Positions 61,431-64,000 of a DNA stretch of 64,000 nucleotides are shown here, one piece after another; the first letter of the stretch is position 1; the number at the start of each line of letters is the position of its first letter. Source of the DNA: Chelonoidis abingdonii (taxonomy: Eukaryota > Chordata > Testudines > Testudinidae); NCBI RefSeq assembly GCF_003597395.2, contig NC_133790.1, positions 19,485,522-19,549,521 of the forward strand. Direction: 5' to 3'. The notes beneath the pieces were generated by a model, which saw nothing but the letters and a program-made list of their open reading frames with translations, ran no database searches and was not told where the DNA came from. The position numbers and the translations under genes are program-made.

Positions 61431-64000
61431 GTTCCGGCCCTCCAAATTGCAGCTCAGCCTGTGCACAGCTGACTGAGTGTTTGAGAGTGTGTAGCAGATC
61501 GTTAGTGTTGACTAACCCTGAGCTGAGACCTGGGGAATCCCAAAGGGAAAAGGAGGAGACTGGGGATGTGCCAGAAAACCACTGCTATAGCTACTGATAA
61601 GTGGAACCTTAACAACTGCCAGCTTAGGAACACAGAACAGCTGAGTTGCTGGTGCAGGGAATTCCTGTTACTGTTTTCTCACCTCACTCTTGGGCCTAGG
61701 CTTTTCAACCAACCCAGATGGGAAGCTGAGATTTTAGAAACAGGGAGTGGAAATAACCCCCTCACCCCTAGGCTGCAATCCTCTGCACAAAACCCAACAT
61801 CTCTCCAGCAGGGAACGCATGGCAGCGACAGTAGTGAAATAATAGTAACGTTGGGTACAAAGGGCTAACGGTGGGATCTCCTGGGAAGAAGCTACCTGTG
61901 CTGCAGACCATCCTGGAGAAGCAGCGCTGGCTGTACATGAGAGGCCCAGTGCATTCTGGGTCCGGGAATTATAAACGTAGTGAAGTTCAGCCCAGATGGT
62001 TCGTAAAGTGGGACACTGAAGTCCTTAATGAGGCATCTGAATAACAGTGGCCTGATTTTCAAAGGGACTCTTCCAACTAAGCAGAAGTGCTCTCTGGCCC
62101 CTCCAGATCCCCAGGGACATCAGCCAATGCCTGAGGGAGGGGCTCAGTCCCATCCCCTCAGCACAGAGTGCTGAATCCGCACAGCCCGGCTCAGGCAGAG
62201 GGTCAGGCAGTGGGACACTGGGATTTCCCATCTGGGGTGAGGGAATGTGCTACTCTGGTACCCTGTGTGCGGGGCTGGGGAAACGTATTGTGGGCCACCA
62301 GCCAAACCGCTCAGTGTCTCCCCAGCTGGCAGGGCTAAAGTCTTGTGTGCAACCAGGGGCGCCTCTAGCTTTTTTGCTGCCCCAAGCACGGCAGTTAGGC
62401 AGCCTTTGGTGGCACGCCTATGGGAGGTCCCCGGTCCTGTGGCTTTGGTGTACCCACCACCGAATGGCTGCTAAATCCACGGGACTGGGGACCTCCCGCA
62501 GGCAACCTGCTGAAGGCAGCCTGACTGCCGCCCTTGCAGGGACCGGCAGGGCGCCCCCTGCAGCTTGCCGCCCCAGGCACGTGCTTGCTGCACTGGTGCC
62601 TGGAGCCACTGCTGTGTGCAACCTCCCCTGCCTGCACCCGCCACCTATGGCCGCTGGAGTGGGCTTTCCGGCCCGTGGGGAGAGGTGTGGAAGCTGGGGA
62701 GTGATCATGGCAGTGGCTGGCAGTTCTCTTGTTTGCCTTTGCATTGCGTTCCCTTGTTTGTTTGTGCCGGTTGCTATCAGCAAAACAACACTGAGGGCCT
62801 GATGTCTGCGATGCTGGCGGCTTCGCAGTTCCACGCCAGGCGATATCACATGCAGACCAGTCCCAGCCTCTCCCCCAGTCCCCCTAAGTCCCCAGGGTGG
62901 CAGTAGATGCTGCTGTGAGAAGTTGGGCTGAGATGACCCAGTTCATCTTCACCTGCAGGACTCACTGTATAACCTACCAAATCTCCTCGCAGGGGCTGAG
63001 CAGTCTGGTATGTGAGGCCATCAGAAAGGCCTGAGCCAGGCTCTCACTGCTCCGGGAGGCCCTGAGGGGACCTCTCCAGGCCCTGGGCAGAGCCGGGCCC
63101 TGAAGAATTACAGCCCCTGCTGCGACTGATCACAAAATCATTACCCACTCAATCTGTTGTTTGCACCTCAGGTGCAAGGCCATTAATTGGGAGCCCTGGT
63201 GCTGTTTTCACTCCTTGCCCGGCTACCACAGGTTCATTAAGGGTCCCTCAGCGAATTCCCTCAGGGCCTGAGCATTGCCACAGCCCATACAAATAAATAC
63301 CAACCATTGAGTCCCAGCTCCAGGCCTAGAGTAACCCTAGAGTTCTCTGGCATTGGGAATATGCCGCAAATTCCCGTTTCCCCCGTAGTACAAGAGCCAG
63401 ACTCCAGATCAGATGCTGAACAGGGGCTGGAGAATGTCTGCTCATCCCCTTCCAGGCCACAGGAGAGCAGTGAGTTGTGTCCCAAATGCAGCATTTGACA
63501 TCCATGTCAGCAAGACTCCTGAGAAGGAAGGAGCTAGTCTTTTTTTTTATCTGTCCTATTGGACTCTCACTTCTCCCCACAGTCCCTGGCTGAGTGTGAA
63601 GGAAACATCCAGCAGGTAAAGATTGATTATACAGCTCTGACCAGCAAGAGCAAATGCTCTCTGAGCTACCAGAGCAATTAGAGCCCCAGAGTAGCCACAG
63701 CGGTGTGCAGATTGGATGAGAGGAGGCAGCACATGTACTGTGGCAGGCTGGGCTCTTCTCCCTGGGTGCCACGATTCCTGGAACGCTGCGGCACGGAGAC
63801 CGCTTGCAATACAGGGCTGCCAGCTCAGCAGATTTGCCACTTGTTTTTGAAATGCTGTTTTGTAAGTCACCATGCAGCCATTAATGACCTAATCCTTCCA
63901 ACAGATCAGCCACAGCATGTGCACGTCTCCAGACTGGAGGGTGAACCAGCATCTGCAAGACATTTTAAGTAGGGAGGGATTCTGTACGGAGGGGGTGCAT
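61431..64000. other. Intergenic to the window end, no gene recognised
   Basis: Apart from the hAT element at 62354-62614 nothing is identifiable; open frames are short and overlap on both strands. Confidence 0.5.
62354..62614 (+). mobile_element. Non-autonomous hAT element with perfect 8-bp duplication
   Basis: It begins CAGGGGCGCCTCTAGC and ends GTGCCTGGAGCCACTGCTG, flanked by TGTGCAAC at 62346-62353 and 62615-62622. It is related to the element at 24119-24320 (both contain TTTTTGCTGCCCCAAGCA-like text). Confidence 0.85.

Noticed and set aside
62245..62802. A 185-codon + strand frame
   Set aside because: Much of it is the hAT element at 62354-62614, and the rest shows no protein-like conservation.

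Overview
The window looks like nuclear DNA from a reptile, most probably a cryptodiran turtle. It has a sparse, intron-rich gene layout and no operons. It also holds several CR1-type LINE fragments, many short hAT-type transposons with 8-bp target duplications, MIR-like SINE remnants, and one tRNA-like SINE at about 49967-50140 whose body and tail I recognise as the turtle (Cry-type) Pol III SINE. The species call is inference from repeat content; no species-specific gene is visible.

One protein-coding gene dominates: a complete eight-exon carbonic anhydrase on the + strand from 10513 to 46446. All splice junctions are GT/AG and the joined phases give an uninterrupted 325-residue protein. It has a signal peptide, the three zinc-binding histidines, the His64-type proton shuttle, paired cysteines, three N-glycosylation sequons and a C-terminal hydrophobic GPI-anchor signal. 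The N-terminal cysteine block and overall length match carbonic anhydrase 15, the GPI-anchored extracellular isozyme that is a pseudogene in humans. Exon 1 sits in a CpG-rich promoter with a TATA-like box.

Region by region: 1-10160 is upstream intergenic DNA with repeats (a minus-strand solo LTR, two hAT elements, a tandemly occurring dispersed repeat). Intron 1 (14.6 kb) carries hAT elements, a CAGCGCTG-rich inverted-repeat transposon, a LINE reverse-transcriptase relic and a solo LTR with perfect GGGAC duplications. Intron 2 has a 282-bp inverted-repeat MITE and nested CR1 copies. Intron 5 (11 kb) contains a nearly full-length LTR retrotransposon (33296-39045) with integrase upstream of reverse transcriptase, the unusual Gmr1-like order, and then a damaged CR1. 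Intron 7 starts with a hAT insertion 21 bp past the exon 7 donor.

Downstream of the gene (46447-64000) are CR1, SINE and hAT copies, a 1.15-kb solo LTR with perfect ATTAC duplications, and a minus-strand LINE fragment. There is also an unrecognised intronless open frame of 365 codons on the minus strand (60333-61430) with a predicted coiled coil. I found no CRISPR array, rRNA, true tRNA gene or bacterial-type system. The most unusual items are the Gmr1-like element, the orphan open frame, and a pattern of homopolymer-length differences at 33-43 kb that suggests local sequence errors.
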